The notes under the pieces are model-generated. The model had not been told where the DNA came from. It saw only the letters and a list, made by a program, of their open reading frames with translations, and did not search any database. From Pseudorhodoferax sp965279475 (GTDB lineage Bacteria; Pseudomonadota; Gammaproteobacteria; Burkholderiales; Burkholderiaceae_C): a stretch of 64,000 bases of DNA. The stretch covers positions 2,728,001 through 2,792,000 of the forward strand of contig CBDIIA010000003.1 of the NCBI GenBank assembly GCA_965279475.1, written 5' to 3'. How positions within the stretch are numbered: position 1 is the first letter of the stretch; the number at the start of each line of letters is the position of its first letter. Shown in pieces: positions 28,601-36,789 of the stretch. A program made the position numbers and the translations under genes.

Positions 28601-28649
28601 AGGGTCGCCGCAAGCCCGGCCGGCCGTGCCGGCGACGGGAGCACGCTGA
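25632..28649 (+). CDS. mrpA: Mrp-type Na+/H+ antiporter, fused subunits A and B
   Basis: A 1005-residue membrane protein. The N-terminal two thirds is the complex-I-like MrpA (proton-channel segments such as LKALLAYSTISHLGLI, LHSATMVKLGVFLMARLW and HIMNHATFKASLFMAAG). The middle carries the extra MrpA C-terminal domain (TYIWFSAPDLALTQLVVE). From about residue 818 the sequence is MrpB (VYFFMRGHNAPGGGFVAGLV). Fusion of A and B is the known group 2 (Pha) arrangement, hence a six-gene operon. The complex exchanges cytoplasmic Na+ or K+ for protons. It overlaps mrpC by one base. Confidence 0.95.
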   Translation: MPLVLLVALPFLASVLAALMPSDARNRESTLAGLVALGCAVQAAWLFPQLADGNVLREEFTWLPALGLNLVFRLDGFAWLFCMLVLGIGALVVLYARYYMSASDPVPRFFAFFLAFMGAMMGVVLSGNLVQMVLFWELTSLFSFLLIGYWHHRRDARRGARMALTVTGAGGLCLLAGVLLLGRIVGSYELDAVLAAGPAIKAHALYPVVLVLVLLGAFTKSAQFPFHFWLPRAMAAPTPVSAYLHSATMVKLGVFLMARLWPALSGTELWFWLVGGAGAVTLLLGGFIAMFQRDLKALLAYSTISHLGLITLLLGLNSPLAAVAAVFHIMNHATFKASLFMAAGIIDHESGTRDIRKLSGLWKLMPITGTLAIIASASMAGVPLLNGFLSKEMFFAETVFINATPWVERSLPVLATIAGIFSVAYSARFVFDVFFGPPPGADVPRKPHEPPHWMRVPVELLVLVCLVVGVAPHWSVGPLLARAAAPVVGGTLPAYSLAVWHGFNLPLVMSFVALAGGTALYLVQRRSRASGHLGRTPVLHHLDGQRIFENLLARLSEAGRRSRRLLGTRRMQTQLLLLVGVAMAGAAAAWWFTPMPLALRVTAALDGSRPQLPFSPMFAMTWGIGAVCALAAAWQAKFHRLASLMLASASGLVCCVTYIWFSAPDLALTQLVVEAVTTVLILLGLRWLPMRNKAAVQPARARLRPWGRRGRDLLVAACAGCGMALMTWAMMTRPFPQSISPFFLDRALTEGGGTNVVNVMLVDFRGFDTFGEITVLGVVALTVYALLRRFRPAIESMALPSQQRAQVDDGSSDLLNPRMAKDTAIGYLMVPAVLVRLLLPLAVLVSVYFFMRGHNAPGGGFVAGLVMSVALVLQFIVSGTEWVEEHLRIFPRRWIAIGLLLALATGSGAVVMGYPFLTTHTAHLHLPLLGELHVPSALFFDTGVFTLVLGATMLILTGLAHQSVRSHRWASEQDEKAAQRIAEEEAAASAGSPQARPAVPATGAR

Positions 28650-28999
28650 TGGAAATCGTCCTGGCTCTCGCCATCGGCGTGCTCACCGGCTCCGGCGTCT
28701 ACCTGCTGCTGCGCCCGCGCACGTTCCAGGTGATCATGGGGCTGACGCTGGTGTCGTACGCGGTCAACCTGTTCATCTTCAGCATGGGCCGGCTGATGGT
28801 CGACAGCGAGCCGGTGCTGGTGACCGGCATCACGGCGACGCTGGCCAACACCGCCGACCCGATGCCGCAGGCGCTGGTGCTGACCGCCATCGTGATCGGC
28901 TTCGCGATGACGGCGCTGTTCCTGGTGGTGATGCTGGCCTCGCGCGGGCTCACCGGTACCGACCATGTCGACGGCGCCGAACGGGGACCGGCGGAATGA
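28649..28999 (+). CDS. mrpC: Mrp-type antiporter subunit C
   Basis: A 116-residue NuoK-like subunit with three membrane segments: LALAIGVLTGSGVYLLL, VIMGLTLVSYAVNLFIFSMG and ALVLTAIVIGFAMTALFLVVM. The ADPMPQALVLTAIVIGFA motif is diagnostic for MnhC/MrpC. Its ATG shares a base with the mrpA stop, and its own stop overlaps the mrpD start (ATGA), so all are translationally coupled. Confidence 0.95.
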   Translation: MEIVLALAIGVLTGSGVYLLLRPRTFQVIMGLTLVSYAVNLFIFSMGRLMVDSEPVLVTGITATLANTADPMPQALVLTAIVIGFAMTALFLVVMLASRGLTGTDHVDGAERGPAE

Positions 29000-30705
29000 A
29001 CGACGTGCTCCGCCTGCTCGACCGCCTGCTCGACTTCAGCATGCCGCACCTGGTGGCCGTGCCGATCCTGGTGCCGATGCTCACCGCAGCGCTGATGCTG
29101 CTGCTCGACGAGCGCCATCGCAGGATCAAGGCCACCCTGAGCGTGGTGTCGGGCCTGATCGGCCTGCTGGCCGCGCTGGCGCTGCTGCGCTGGGTCAACG
29201 CGGTGGACACCGGCGGCGGGCCCGGCTCGATCGGCGTGTACCTGCCGGGCAACTGGCGCGCGCCGTTCGGCATCGTGCTGGTGGCAGACCGGCTGTCGAC
29301 GATGATGGTGGCGCTGACCGGGGTCATCGCCTTCGCCGCCTCGATCTATTCCACCTCGCGCTGGGACCGCGCCGGCGTGCACTTCCACCCGCTGCTGCAG
29401 ATCCAGCTGATGGGCCTGAACGGCGCCTTCCTCACCGGCGACCTGTTCAACCTGTTCGTGTTCTTCGAGGTGATGCTGGCCGCCTCCTACGGCTTGCTGC
29501 TGCACGGCTCGGGCCGGCTGCGGGTGCAGGCCGGGCTGCACTACATCGCGATCAACCTGGCGGCGTCGTCGCTGTTCCTGGTTGGCGCGTCCATGCTGTA
29601 CGGCGTGACCGGCACGCTCAACATGGCCGATCTCGGCCTGCGCATCGCCGCGCTCCCGGCCGCCGACCGCGGCCTGGTGCACGCGGCCGCCGCCATCCTT
29701 GCCACGGCCTTCTTCGCCAAGGCCGGCGCCTGGCCGCTCAATTTCTGGCTGGTGCCGGCCTACAACGCCGCGGTGTCGCCGGTGGGCGCGGTGTTCGCCT
29801 TGCTGACCAAGCTCGGCATCTACACGCTGCTGCGGCTGTGGAGCCTGCTGTTCGCGCCCGACACCGGCAGCTCGGCCCAGCTCGGCCAGCCGGTACTGAT
29901 CGCCATCGGCCTGGCCACCCTGTTCGCAGGCGCCCTGGGCATCGTCGGCACACAACGGCTGTCCAACCTGGCCGGCTTCAGCGTGCTGGTGTCGGCCGGC
30001 ACGCTGCTGGCGGCCATCGGCCTCGGGCAGCCGGCGGTCTGGGCCGGCGCGCTGTACTACCTGCTGAGCTCCACCCTCGCGGTGAGCGCGTTCTTCCTGC
30101 TGACCGACATGATCGAGCGCTGGCGCAATGCCGGCCTGAGCGTGGCTCCGCACGAGGCCTCCGGCAACGCCCCCTTCCTGGCCGAAGATCTGCGTGTGCT
30201 CGACGACGTGAACCTCGACGACGAGGCGCAGGCCCTGTACGGACGCGCCATCCCGGCCGGCGTGGCCTTCCTCGGGCTCGGCTTCATCGGCTGCACGCTG
30301 CTGCTGGCCGGCCTGCCACCGCTGTCGGGGTTCGTGGGCAAGTTCGCGATGCTGTCGGGCCTGCTCGGCGCGCGCGCGGTGCCGCCGGCGGCCCAGGCGT
30401 TCATGGCGCTGCTGATCCTGTCGGGCTTCCTGTCGCTGATCGCGCTCAGCCGCACCGGCATCCGCCACTTCTGGAACCGGCCCCATGCCACCATGCCCTC
30501 GTTGCCGCTGCTCGAGGTGCTTCCCGTCGCCGCGCTGCTGGCGGCGGCCGTCGCGCTGACCATCGAAGCCGGACCGGTGATGCAGCATGCCGCAGCCACG
30601 GCCGACGGCCTGCGGTCGCCCACGGCCTACCGCGCCGCGGTGATGGGCGCGCGGCAGGTACCCAACCCAGGCGCGACGCCCGCCGCCGTGAGGGCCGCGC
30701 CATGA
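28996..30705 (+). CDS. mrpD: Mrp-type antiporter subunit D
   Basis: A 569-residue NuoN/NuoM-like proton-channel subunit with about fourteen membrane segments. Family landmarks are LTGDLFNLFVFFEVMLAASYGLL, ATAFFAKAGAWPLNFWLVPAY and GLPPLSGFVGKFAMLSGL. A cytoplasmic loop near 390-420 (EDLRVLDDVNLDDEAQALYG) is acidic. Together with MrpA it forms the ion-translocating path of the antiporter. The ATG at 28996 overlaps the mrpC stop; its end overlaps mrpE. Confidence 0.95.
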   Translation: MNDVLRLLDRLLDFSMPHLVAVPILVPMLTAALMLLLDERHRRIKATLSVVSGLIGLLAALALLRWVNAVDTGGGPGSIGVYLPGNWRAPFGIVLVADRLSTMMVALTGVIAFAASIYSTSRWDRAGVHFHPLLQIQLMGLNGAFLTGDLFNLFVFFEVMLAASYGLLLHGSGRLRVQAGLHYIAINLAASSLFLVGASMLYGVTGTLNMADLGLRIAALPAADRGLVHAAAAILATAFFAKAGAWPLNFWLVPAYNAAVSPVGAVFALLTKLGIYTLLRLWSLLFAPDTGSSAQLGQPVLIAIGLATLFAGALGIVGTQRLSNLAGFSVLVSAGTLLAAIGLGQPAVWAGALYYLLSSTLAVSAFFLLTDMIERWRNAGLSVAPHEASGNAPFLAEDLRVLDDVNLDDEAQALYGRAIPAGVAFLGLGFIGCTLLLAGLPPLSGFVGKFAMLSGLLGARAVPPAAQAFMALLILSGFLSLIALSRTGIRHFWNRPHATMPSLPLLEVLPVAALLAAAVALTIEAGPVMQHAAATADGLRSPTAYRAAVMGARQVPNPGATPAAVRAAP

Positions 30706-31193
30706 AGCGCTGGATCCCGTCGCCGCCGCTGTCGTGCACGCTGTTCGTCGTGTGGTTGCTGCTGAACCAGTCGCTGTCCGCCAGCACGCTGCTGTCGGCG
30801 GCCGTGCTGGCCATCCTCGTGCCGCAGCTCACCAGCGGCCTGCGTCCGGCCACGGTGCGCATGCGCCGGCCCGGCGTGGCCTTGCGCCTGCTGGGCCGCG
30901 TGGTGCTCGACATGCTGCACTCGGCGCTGAGCGTCATGCGCCTGTTGCTGACCCGACGCAGTGCCCGCATCGCGTCGCGCTTCGTCCAGGTGCCACTCGA
31001 CCTGCGCGACCCGAACGGCCTGGCCGTGCTGGCGATGGTGATGTGCCTCACGCCCGGCACGGCCTGGGGCGAGATCGCGTTCGACCGCTCCACCCTGCTG
31101 GTCCATGTGTTCGACCTGGCCGACGAGCAGGCCTTCATCGACCTGGTCAAACAGCGCTACGAACGCCCGCTGATGGAGATCTTCGAATCATGA
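30702..31193 (+). CDS. mrpE: Mrp-type antiporter subunit E
   Basis: A 163-residue subunit. It has two N-terminal membrane segments (LFVVWLLLNQSLSASTLLSAAVLAILVPQL), a VLDMLHSALSVMRLLL segment, and the conserved soluble end MVMCLTPGTAW then LVHVFDLADEQAFIDLVKQRYERPLMEIF. The CLTPGTxW motif is the best MrpE marker. It overlaps mrpD by four bases and mrpF by four bases. Confidence 0.94.
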   Translation: MKRWIPSPPLSCTLFVVWLLLNQSLSASTLLSAAVLAILVPQLTSGLRPATVRMRRPGVALRLLGRVVLDMLHSALSVMRLLLTRRSARIASRFVQVPLDLRDPNGLAVLAMVMCLTPGTAWGEIAFDRSTLLVHVFDLADEQAFIDLVKQRYERPLMEIFES

Positions 31194-31468
31194 CGCCGAT
31201 CCTGTTCTGGGCCCTGAAGCTGGCCTTGCTGCTGCTGGCAGTCGCGATGCTGTGCGCCCTGGCACGCCTGCTGATCGGCCCCACGGCCCAGGACCGCGTG
31301 ATGGCGCTGGACTGCCTCTACATCAACGGCATGCTGATGATGCTGACGCTGGGCATCGTCTATGCGAGCAACGTCTACTTCGAGGCGGCGATGCTGATCG
31401 CGCTGTTCGGCTTCGTCGGCTCGACGGCCATCGCCAAGTTCCTGCTGCGCGGCGAAGTCATCGAGTGA
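31190..31468 (+). CDS. mrpF: Mrp-type antiporter subunit F
   Basis: A 92-residue subunit with three membrane segments. The motif LARLLIGPTAQDRVMALD in the first loop is the MrpF signature (GPxxxDRVxALD), followed by MLMMLTLGIVYASNVYFEAAMLIALFGFVGS. Its ATG overlaps the mrpE stop; the mrpG start follows nine bases after its own stop. Confidence 0.94.
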   Translation: MTPILFWALKLALLLLAVAMLCALARLLIGPTAQDRVMALDCLYINGMLMMLTLGIVYASNVYFEAAMLIALFGFVGSTAIAKFLLRGEVIE

Positions 31469-31477
31469 AGGACTGCC

Positions 31478-31822
31478 ATGGCTGAACTACCTGTCTGGGC
31501 CGAGATCGCCACCGCGGTGTTCGCGGTGCTGGGCGCCGCGTTCGCCGCGCTCGGCTCGTTCGGCCTGGTGCGCCTGCCCACCTTCTTCAGCCGCATCCAC
31601 GCCCCCACGCTGGGCGCGACCGCTGGCGTGTGGTGCATGACCATCGCGACCATCGTCTACTTTTCGGCGCAGGGGAAAAGCCTGTTCTTGCACGCCGTGC
31701 TGATCGCGCTGTTCGTGGCACTGACGGCGCCGATCACCACCATCTTCCTGATGCGCGCGGCGCTGTTTCGCGAGCGGCAGAAAGGCGGCGACGTGCCTCG
31801 CGCTGCCGACCGGCAGGATTGA
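31478..31822 (+). CDS. mrpG: Mrp-type antiporter subunit G
   Basis: A 114-residue subunit with three membrane segments. The sequence LGSFGLVRLPTFFSRIHAPT is the MrpG signature, followed by ALTAPITTIFLMRAALF. GAAGGA precedes ATG 31478. It is the last of the six antiporter genes, and a toxin-antitoxin pair begins 32 bases later, so readthrough between the two units is possible. Confidence 0.94.
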   Translation: MAELPVWAEIATAVFAVLGAAFAALGSFGLVRLPTFFSRIHAPTLGATAGVWCMTIATIVYFSAQGKSLFLHAVLIALFVALTAPITTIFLMRAALFRERQKGGDVPRAADRQD

Positions 31823-31850
31823 AATATGGTACCTGATCATGGTACCATTT
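31822..31850. promoter_or_regulatory. Repeated palindromic operator before hicAB
   Basis: ATGGTACC occurs twice, at 31826-31833 and 31839-31846. Each contains the palindrome GGTACC, and the palindrome TGATCA sits between them; the AAAT/ATTT ends extend the dyad. The element ends four bases before the hicA ATG. HicB antitoxins with ribbon-helix-helix domains bind such inverted repeats to autoregulate the pair. Confidence 0.65.
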
Positions 31851-31854
31851 CAGC

Positions 31855-32109
31855 ATGAAGCGCAGGCATGAGCGGACCCTCGAACTGATCTATGCACGCC
31901 CCACCAGTGCCAACGTCCAATGGCGCGATATCGAAGCGCTGTTCGTTGAACTGGGGGCCGAAGTCACCGAGCGGGAAGGCAGCCGCATCGCTGTCGTCCT
32001 GTTCGATGAGGTTCGGGTGTTCCATCGGCCGCATCCCTCTCCCAACACCGACAAGGGAGCCGTGGCAAGCGTGCGCAAATGGCTGGAACAACACGGAGTG
32101 CAACCATGA
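31855..32109 (+). CDS. hicA: HicA-family toxin (mRNA interferase)
   Basis: An 84-residue protein of the HicA family, which fold like double-stranded-RNA-binding domains and cut mRNA. The N-terminal helix KRRHERTLELIYARP, then WRDIEALFVELGAEVTEREGSR, and the basic ending VFHRPHPSPNTDKGAVASVRKWL match a well-known HicA subgroup; a histidine of the HRPH segment probably serves catalysis. Its stop overlaps the hicB start (ATGA), the usual toxin-first arrangement. The operator lies just upstream. Confidence 0.85.
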   Translation: MKRRHERTLELIYARPTSANVQWRDIEALFVELGAEVTEREGSRIAVVLFDEVRVFHRPHPSPNTDKGAVASVRKWLEQHGVQP

Positions 32110-32438
32110 ACCTCATGACAGTCGACGGGTATCACGCAAGAATCGAGTACGACGAGGATCTCGACCTGTTTCGCGGCGAGATTCTGGGGCTGAACGGGGG
32201 CGCGGATTTCTACGGCAAGAATCCGAAGGAGCTGCGTGCCGAGTTCAAGAAGTCGCTTCAGGTCTTTCTTGACGTATGCAGGGAAAAGAACATCGAGCCG
32301 AGGCGCCACTTCTCCGGCAAGTTCAACCTGCGCATCTCCCCCGAATTGCACGAGCGGCTTGCGATCGAGGCACAGGCGCAGGGCAAGAGCATCAACACGC
32401 TGGCACAGGAAGCCCTGGAGGAACGGGTTTCCTCCTGA
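32106..32438 (+). CDS. hicB: HicB-family antitoxin
   Basis: A 110-residue antitoxin in two parts. The N-terminal half is the degenerate RNase-H-like HicB domain (YHARIEYDEDLDLFRGEILG, then ADFYGKNPKELRAEFKKSL). The C-terminal part is a ribbon-helix-helix DNA-binding domain (KFNLRISPELHERLAIEAQA, then GKSINTLAQEAL). It neutralises HicA and should bind the operator before hicA. ATG 32106 overlaps the hicA stop; the frame continues upstream inside hicA. Confidence 0.88.
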   Translation: MNLMTVDGYHARIEYDEDLDLFRGEILGLNGGADFYGKNPKELRAEFKKSLQVFLDVCREKNIEPRRHFSGKFNLRISPELHERLAIEAQAQGKSINTLAQEALEERVSS

Positions 32439-32448
32439 CGCACGGACC

Positions 32449-33435
32449 ATGTCCCCCTTCCTCACCGCCTCCTTCTACCAGTTCGCCACCCTGCCCGACT
32501 GCGCTGCGCTGCAGGCCTCGCTGCGCGCCTGCTGCGAGGCGCACAGCGTGCTCGGCAACGTGCTGCTGGCCGAGGAAGGCATCAACGGCAGCATTGCGGG
32601 CAAGACGGCGGACGTACAGGCGGTGCTCGGGTTCCTGCAGGCCGATCCGCGGCTGGCGCGGCTGCAGCTGAAGATCGCGCCGGTCGAGACGATGCCGTTC
32701 TACCGTCTGAAGGTGCGGCTCAAGCCCGAGATCGTCACGATGGGCGTGCCGGGCATCGACGCCGCGCACGATGCCGGCCAGTACGTGGCGCCCACCGAAT
32801 GGAATGCGCTGCTCGCGCAGCCGGGCATGGTGCTGATCGACGTGCGCAACGACTACGAGGTCGGCATCGGCAGCTTCGCCGGCGCGGTCGATCCCAAGAC
32901 GCCGTCGTTCGCCGACTGGCCGCAATGGGTGGCCGCGCAGTCGGCGCCCGGCGGCCTGCTCGACGGCAAGCCCCCGGTCGCGATGTTCTGCACCGGTGGC
33001 ATCCGCTGCGAGAAGGCTTCCGCGCTGCTCAAGGCGCAGGGTTTCGCCGAGGTCTACCACCTCGAAGGCGGCATCCTGCGCTATCTGGAGCAGGTGCCGG
33101 CCGCGCAGAGCCGCTGGCGCGGCGAGTGTTTCGTGTTCGACGAACGGGTGGCCGTGGGCCACGGGCTGGCGCCGGGTTCGTTCGAACTCTGCCGTTCGTG
33201 CCGGCGCCCGCTCGGCCCCGAAGACCTGGCCTCGCCACTGTTCGAGCGCGGCGTGCAGTGCGCCCATTGCGCCGGCGTGCGCAGCACAGCGCAGCAGCTT
33301 GGTTACCGCGAACGGCAGCGCCAGATGGAACTGGCCGCGGTCCGCGGGCAGGCGCATGTCGGCGCGCGCCTGGCCCCGCCTCGCGGCAAGCCGGCGGAGG
33401 CCGGCACCGCCTCCACACCCGCTGCCGCACCATGA
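32449..33435 (+). CDS. trhO: Rhodanese-domain tRNA uridine hydroxylase TrhO
   Basis: A 328-residue YceA/TrhO protein. These enzymes hydroxylate uridine 34 of certain tRNAs, the first step to 5-methoxy- or 5-oxyacetyl-uridine. The N-terminal acylphosphatase-like part contains LLAEEGINGSIAG and FYRLKVRLKPEIVTMG. The rhodanese domain has the catalytic C181 in CTGGIRCEKA. A C-terminal four-cysteine knuckle (CRSC, CAHC) follows. Its stop overlaps the following GST start. It begins ten bases after hicB but is unrelated in function. Confidence 0.92.
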   Translation: MSPFLTASFYQFATLPDCAALQASLRACCEAHSVLGNVLLAEEGINGSIAGKTADVQAVLGFLQADPRLARLQLKIAPVETMPFYRLKVRLKPEIVTMGVPGIDAAHDAGQYVAPTEWNALLAQPGMVLIDVRNDYEVGIGSFAGAVDPKTPSFADWPQWVAAQSAPGGLLDGKPPVAMFCTGGIRCEKASALLKAQGFAEVYHLEGGILRYLEQVPAAQSRWRGECFVFDERVAVGHGLAPGSFELCRSCRRPLGPEDLASPLFERGVQCAHCAGVRSTAQQLGYRERQRQMELAAVRGQAHVGARLAPPRGKPAEAGTASTPAAAP

Positions 33436-34109
33436 CCGGCAGCCCCGCGCTGCCGGTGCTCTACTCGTTTCGCCGCTGCCCGTATGCGATGCGCGCGCGG
33501 CTGACCTTGCTGGCGGCCGGCCAGGCTTGTGCGTTGCGCGAGGTGGTGCTGCGCGACAAACCCGAGGCACTGCGCCAGGCATCGCCCAAGGCGACGGTGC
33601 CGGTGCTGGTGCTGCCCGACGGGCAGGTGCTGGAGCAGAGCCTGGACATCATGCAGTGGGCGCTCGGCCGCGCCGACCCTGGCGGCTGGCTGACCCCAAG
33701 CGACGGCGATCTGCCGCAGATGCTGGCACTGATCGCCGCCAACGACGGCGACTTCAAGCAGCAGCTCGACCGCTACAAGTACCCGCAGCGGCACGCCGAT
33801 GGCGTCGGCACCGCCGCGCGTGACGCCGGCGCCCGGTTCCTGGCATCGCTGCAGGACCGCCTGGCGGCGGCGCCCTGCCTGTTCGGTGCCCACTGGACGC
33901 TCGCCGACACCGCCATCGCGCCCTTCGTGCGGCAGTTCGCGGGGGTCGATGCCGACTGGTTCGCGGCACAGCCCTGGCCTGCGCTGCAGGCATGGTTGCA
34001 GGGCTGGCAGGCTTCGCCGCGGTTCGCGCAGGCGATGCAGAAGTACCCGCCCTGGCAAGCGGACGCAACGCCCGTGGTGTTCGCCCGCGCAGGGCACGGA
34101 TCGCCCTGA
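33432..34109 (+). CDS. Glutathione S-transferase family protein
   Basis: A 225-residue protein with a thioredoxin-like N-terminal half (LYSFRRCPYAMRARLTLLAAG; C16 in a CPYA motif; then KATVPVLVLPDGQVLEQSLDIM) and an all-helical C-terminal half. The cysteine CPYA motif and the VPVL-x-ESLDI-type glutathione site suggest an omega/glutaredoxin-like transferase rather than a classical detoxifying GST. It is coupled to trhO by an ATGA overlap. It converges with arsH, 21 bases apart. Confidence 0.85.
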   Translation: MTGSPALPVLYSFRRCPYAMRARLTLLAAGQACALREVVLRDKPEALRQASPKATVPVLVLPDGQVLEQSLDIMQWALGRADPGGWLTPSDGDLPQMLALIAANDGDFKQQLDRYKYPQRHADGVGTAARDAGARFLASLQDRLAAAPCLFGAHWTLADTAIAPFVRQFAGVDADWFAAQPWPALQAWLQGWQASPRFAQAMQKYPPWQADATPVVFARAGHGSP

Positions 34110-34130
34110 TCGCAACGATGACCAGAGGGC

Positions 34131-34886
34131 CTATATAGCCCGCTGGTGGACCCTCTCGGACAGCGCTGCAGCCGACTCCCTGCGTTCGCTGTAGCGGTCC
34201 ACCAGCCAGGGCGCCGCGTCGCGCGTCAGCAACGTGAACTTCACCAGTTCCTCCATCACGTCGACGACGCGGTCGTAGTAGGACGACGGCTTCATGCGGC
34301 CATCGTCGTCGAACTCGGCAAAAGCCTTGGCGACCGAGCTCTGATTGGGAATGGTCAGCATGCGCATCCAGCGGCCCAGGATGCGCATCTGGTTGACCGC
34401 ATTGAACGACTGCGAGCCGCCAGAGACCTCCATGACGGCGAGCGTCTTGCCCTGCGTCGGGCGTAGCGCGCCGACGGCAAGCGGAATCCAGTCGATCTGG
34501 CTCTTCAGGATGCCGGTCATGGCCCCATGGCGTTCGGGCGAGCACCAGACCATGCCCTCGGACCAACCCGCCAGGTCACGCAACTCCTGAACCTTGGCAT
34601 GGCTGTCCGGTGCGGCGTCGGGCTGCGGCAGGCCATGCGAGTCGAAGATGCGCACGTCGGCCCCCATGGCCTCCAGCAGCCTGGCGGCTTCCATCGTCAG
34701 CAGCTTGCTGTACGAACGCTCGCGCAGCGATCCATACAGCATCAGGATGCGTGGTGCGTGGGTCGACGCCGCATCGAAGGTCGGCGCGCGCTGCAACGGA
34801 GCACGAAACGCCGCTGCATCCAGGTTGGGGGAAGGCAAGCCGGGCTCAGACACGTCGCCCCCGGGCATCGATGACGGCTTCTCCAT
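34131..34886 (-). CDS. arsH: ArsH, NADPH-dependent FMN reductase of arsenic operons
   Basis: A 251-residue flavodoxin-like protein. LMLYGSLRERSYSKLLTMEAARLL is the FMN phosphate loop and WCSPERHGAMTGILKSQIDWIPL is the ArsH signature. ArsH oxidises trivalent organoarsenicals or reduces other substrates using NADPH, in the cytoplasm. It is the last gene of the arsR-acr3-arsC-arsH operon. Its ATG lies 41 bases inside the end of arsC, an unusually deep overlap that suggests reinitiation or coupled translation. Confidence 0.95.
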   Translation of the reverse strand: MEKPSSMPGGDVSEPGLPSPNLDAAAFRAPLQRAPTFDAASTHAPRILMLYGSLRERSYSKLLTMEAARLLEAMGADVRIFDSHGLPQPDAAPDSHAKVQELRDLAGWSEGMVWCSPERHGAMTGILKSQIDWIPLAVGALRPTQGKTLAVMEVSGGSQSFNAVNQMRILGRWMRMLTIPNQSSVAKAFAEFDDDGRMKPSSYYDRVVDVMEELVKFTLLTRDAAPWLVDRYSERRESAAALSERVHQRAI

Positions 34887-35268
34887 CTTCCTTGCGGAAC
34901 GGCCCCTGCTGCGGGGTGGGCAGGATGTCGAGCACGACCTCCGAGGGACGGCACAGCTTCGTGCCGAGCGCGGTAACGACGATGGGCCGGTTGATGAGAA
35001 TGGGATGCCGCAGCATGAGGCTCACCAGCTCGGCATCGCTCCAGCTGGCGTTCTGCAGATCCAGTTCATCGTAGGGCGTTCCCTTCTGGCGCAGCAGCTC
35101 GCGTGGGCTCATCTCCATCTGGGCGAGCAGCTCCACGAGCCGTTCACGGGTGGGCGGTGTCTGGAGGTACTCGACCACCTCGGGCTCGACACCGCTGTTG
35201 CGGATGAGCGCGAGTGTGTTGCGCGACGTGCCACAGGCGGGGTTGTGGTAGATGGTGATTTGTTCCAT
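34846..35268 (-). CDS. arsC: Arsenate reductase, glutaredoxin-dependent
   Basis: A 140-residue ArsC of the E. coli plasmid R773 type, which reduces arsenate to arsenite using glutathione and glutaredoxin. The active site HNPACGTSR holds C12, and the arginines R60, R94 and R107 sit at exactly the positions known for the R773 enzyme. It lies between the acr3 efflux gene (ten bases upstream) and arsH. The product is the arsenite exported by Acr3. Confidence 0.96.
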   Translation of the reverse strand: MEQITIYHNPACGTSRNTLALIRNSGVEPEVVEYLQTPPTRERLVELLAQMEMSPRELLRQKGTPYDELDLQNASWSDAELVSLMLRHPILINRPIVVTALGTKLCRPSEVVLDILPTPQQGPFRKEDGEAVIDARGRRV

Positions 35269-35278
35269 GGTGTCGGTT

Positions 35279-36375
<1,097 letters not shown>

Positions 36376-36382
<7 letters not shown>

Positions 36383-36702
36383 TTGCACTCCGCCACCGCC
36401 GTGTCCAGGGAACATGCCGCGCCCTGGCAGCAATTGGCGGTCAGATACGCCAGCAAGCCATTCATCTGGTCGTATGCGGCCCGGTAGACGAGGTTGCGGC
36501 TGGCCCGTTCCTGCGTGACCAGGCCCGCATGGACCAACTCCTTGAGGTGGAACGACAGCGTGTTGGCCGGAATGCCAAGGCCTTCCGCCATGGCGCCGGG
36601 TGTCAGGCCGGTGTCGCCCACCACCACCAGTGCACGGAACACCTGCAGGCGAATCGGCTGGGCCAGGGCCGCAAGAGATCTGACGACGGTTGATTCTTCC
36701 AT
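36376..36702 (-). CDS. arsR: ArsR-family arsenite-responsive repressor
   Basis: A 108-residue winged-helix repressor (ALAQPIRLQVFRALV; recognition helix GIPANTLSFHLKELVHAGLV). Cysteines C91, C92 and C97 near the end of the dimerisation helix (NCCQGAAC) resemble the arsenite site of the Acidithiobacillus-type ArsR, rather than the ELCVC site of plasmid ArsR proteins. Further cysteines are C106 and C108. It heads the arsenic operon, and a perfect dyad covers its own start codon, indicating autorepression. Confidence 0.95.
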
Positions 36703-36726
36703 ATTTCAATGATACTTGAAATATGG
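36699..36726 (-). promoter_or_regulatory. ArsR operator overlapping promoter and start codon
   Basis: CCATATTTCAA (36699-36709) and TTGAAATATGG (36716-36726) form a perfect 11-base dyad with six bases between. Read on the minus strand, a TATCAT -10 box lies in its centre (36710-36715 reversed) and a TTGGTA -35-like box lies 16 bases further upstream. The arsR ATG lies within the distal arm, about seven bases after the -10, so transcription may start at or next to the ATG. Confidence 0.85.
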
Positions 36727-36789
36727 AAGGTACCAAACAAAACCACGGGATGCACCGCCACACGACGCGGCGGAGCCAACCCTTCCCCG

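Noticed and set aside
28699..30588. A 629-codon minus-strand frame opposite mrpD
   Set aside because: Gln/His/Arg-rich shadow of a hydrophobic gene; the plus-strand mrpD is certain.
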